Assembly (NCBI GenBank): GCA_964196155.1
Contig: CAXMRP010000134.1
Coordinates: 1-52,316, forward strand
Source of the DNA: CAXMRP01 sp964196155
GTDB lineage: Bacteria; Pseudomonadota; Alphaproteobacteria; Rhizobiales; Afifellaceae
Length of the DNA: 52,316 nt
Reading direction: 5' to 3'
Part shown: in pieces, positions 52,083-52,316 of the stretch
Layout: every line of letters begins with the position of its first letter
Position numbering within the stretch: the first letter of the stretch is position 1
Notes under the pieces: generated by a model
Databases searched by the model: none
Told to the model about the DNA's origin: nothing
Seen by the model: the letters and a program-made list of their open reading frames with translations, nothing else
Position numbers and translations under genes: made by a program

Positions 52083-52316
52083 ATGACTGGAACTTTGAAC
52101 AGACGGCGATTTCTGAAGGGAAGCGCCATTTCCGCAACCGCGGCAGCCGGGGCCCTTGCCGCGCCGGCAGTGGCACGCGCTGAACCAACCGCATTGAAAA
52201 TGCAAGCGGCTTGGGGCGGCGGGATTTGGCTCGGAAATGCCCAGTCATTTGCGAAGCGCATCTCCGATATGAGCGGTGGTTCACTAACCATCGACGTGTT
52301 GCCAGTGAACTCGGTC
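52083..52316 (+). CDS. TRAP-type periplasmic binding protein with Tat signal (3' partial)
   Basis: The first 78 residues of a receptor that runs off the window. A twin-arginine signal peptide (MTGTLNRRRFLKGSAISATA, with an RRRFLKG motif) ends near APAVARA. The mature start PTALKMQAAWGGGIWLGNAQ and FAKRISDMSGGSLTIDVLP match DctP-family TRAP receptors. A strong GGGAGGGG lies a few bases before the ATG. It is 195 bases downstream of the GntR gene on the same strand and may start a TRAP operon controlled by that regulator. Tat export suggests folding, possibly with a cofactor or metal, before translocation. Confidence 0.75.
   Translation, partial: MTGTLNRRRFLKGSAISATAAAGALAAPAVARAEPTALKMQAAWGGGIWLGNAQSFAKRISDMSGGSLTIDVLPVNSV

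Noticed and set aside
1..52316. CRISPR arrays, tRNA or rRNA genes, prophage or integrase
   Set aside because: No spaced direct repeats, no cloverleaf-like or rRNA-like sequence noticed by eye, and no integrase or phage motifs; only one IS remnant was found.

Overview
The window is GC-rich, densely packed DNA from what looks like a free-living or host-associated alphaproteobacterium, probably Hyphomicrobiales (Rhizobiales) or a neighbouring order. The grounds are a ugpBAEC operon in the classical order, a D-tartrate dehydratase very close to the Bradyrhizobium TarD type, a dihydroxypropanesulfonate (DHPS) catabolic set, and many solute-binding-protein transporters each paired with its own catabolic enzymes. 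I see no rRNA, tRNA, CRISPR array or phage module.

Layout. 1-1239 is the 3' part of a two-domain 2-aminoethylphosphonate-type permease. 1702-5885 (minus) is an intact ugpBAEC glycerol-3-phosphate-type importer, flanked by decayed DNA: an unassigned fragment on one side, an IS30-family transposase tail and a 5'-truncated second UgpE-like permease on the other. 7053-12478 (minus) is an AfuABC/FbpABC-type importer preceded by an inositol-monophosphatase-family enzyme. 12871-15485 (plus) holds an RNA helicase, a 52-residue basic protein, a truncated Gfo/Idh/MocA fragment and an SDR. 15508-18217 holds a DAO-type flavoenzyme divergent from selO.

18240-26772 (minus) is a catabolic run in transcription order: TRAP binding protein, fused TRAP permease (damaged), hpsN, an SDR (hpsO-like), a zinc alcohol dehydrogenase (hpsP-like), GNAT, SDR, tarD. 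This reads as uptake and oxidation of DHPS, then sugar-acid or tartrate metabolism. 26952-29155 (minus) is a GMC oxidoreductase and a TerC-type membrane protein, divergent from an IclR regulator (29330-30085). A PilZ protein and a formate/nitrite-type channel follow; the channel has an FNR/FixK-like box upstream.

31631-37396 (minus) is a sugar-type ABC importer with an argininosuccinate-lyase-like enzyme inside the operon. It is divergent from a large PIG-L deacetylase gene cut by an in-frame stop codon. 40190-44496 holds a two-part FAD/Fe-S 2-hydroxyacid dehydrogenase divergent from a class V (serine/alanine-glyoxylate type) aminotransferase. 44528-50926 (minus) is a seven-gene unit: two FAH-family hydrolases, a taurine/nitrate-class ABC importer with two different permeases, and an Ldh2-type dehydrogenase. 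It is divergent from a GntR/FCD regulator whose upstream region carries a perfect 18-bp palindrome. The window ends in a Tat-exported TRAP binding protein.

Two themes run through the window. First, almost every locus is a self-contained module of importer, enzyme and local regulator for a small organic acid, sulfonate, phosphonate or sugar derivative. Second, gene decay is frequent: an IS remnant, three gene fragments, a TRAP permease with deletion and frameshift, and a nonsense-interrupted deacetylase. The most useful leads are the DHPS cluster with its broken transporter, the lyase-containing ABC operon with its interrupted PIG-L partner, and the recurring stem-loop just after the binding-protein gene in four of five importers.
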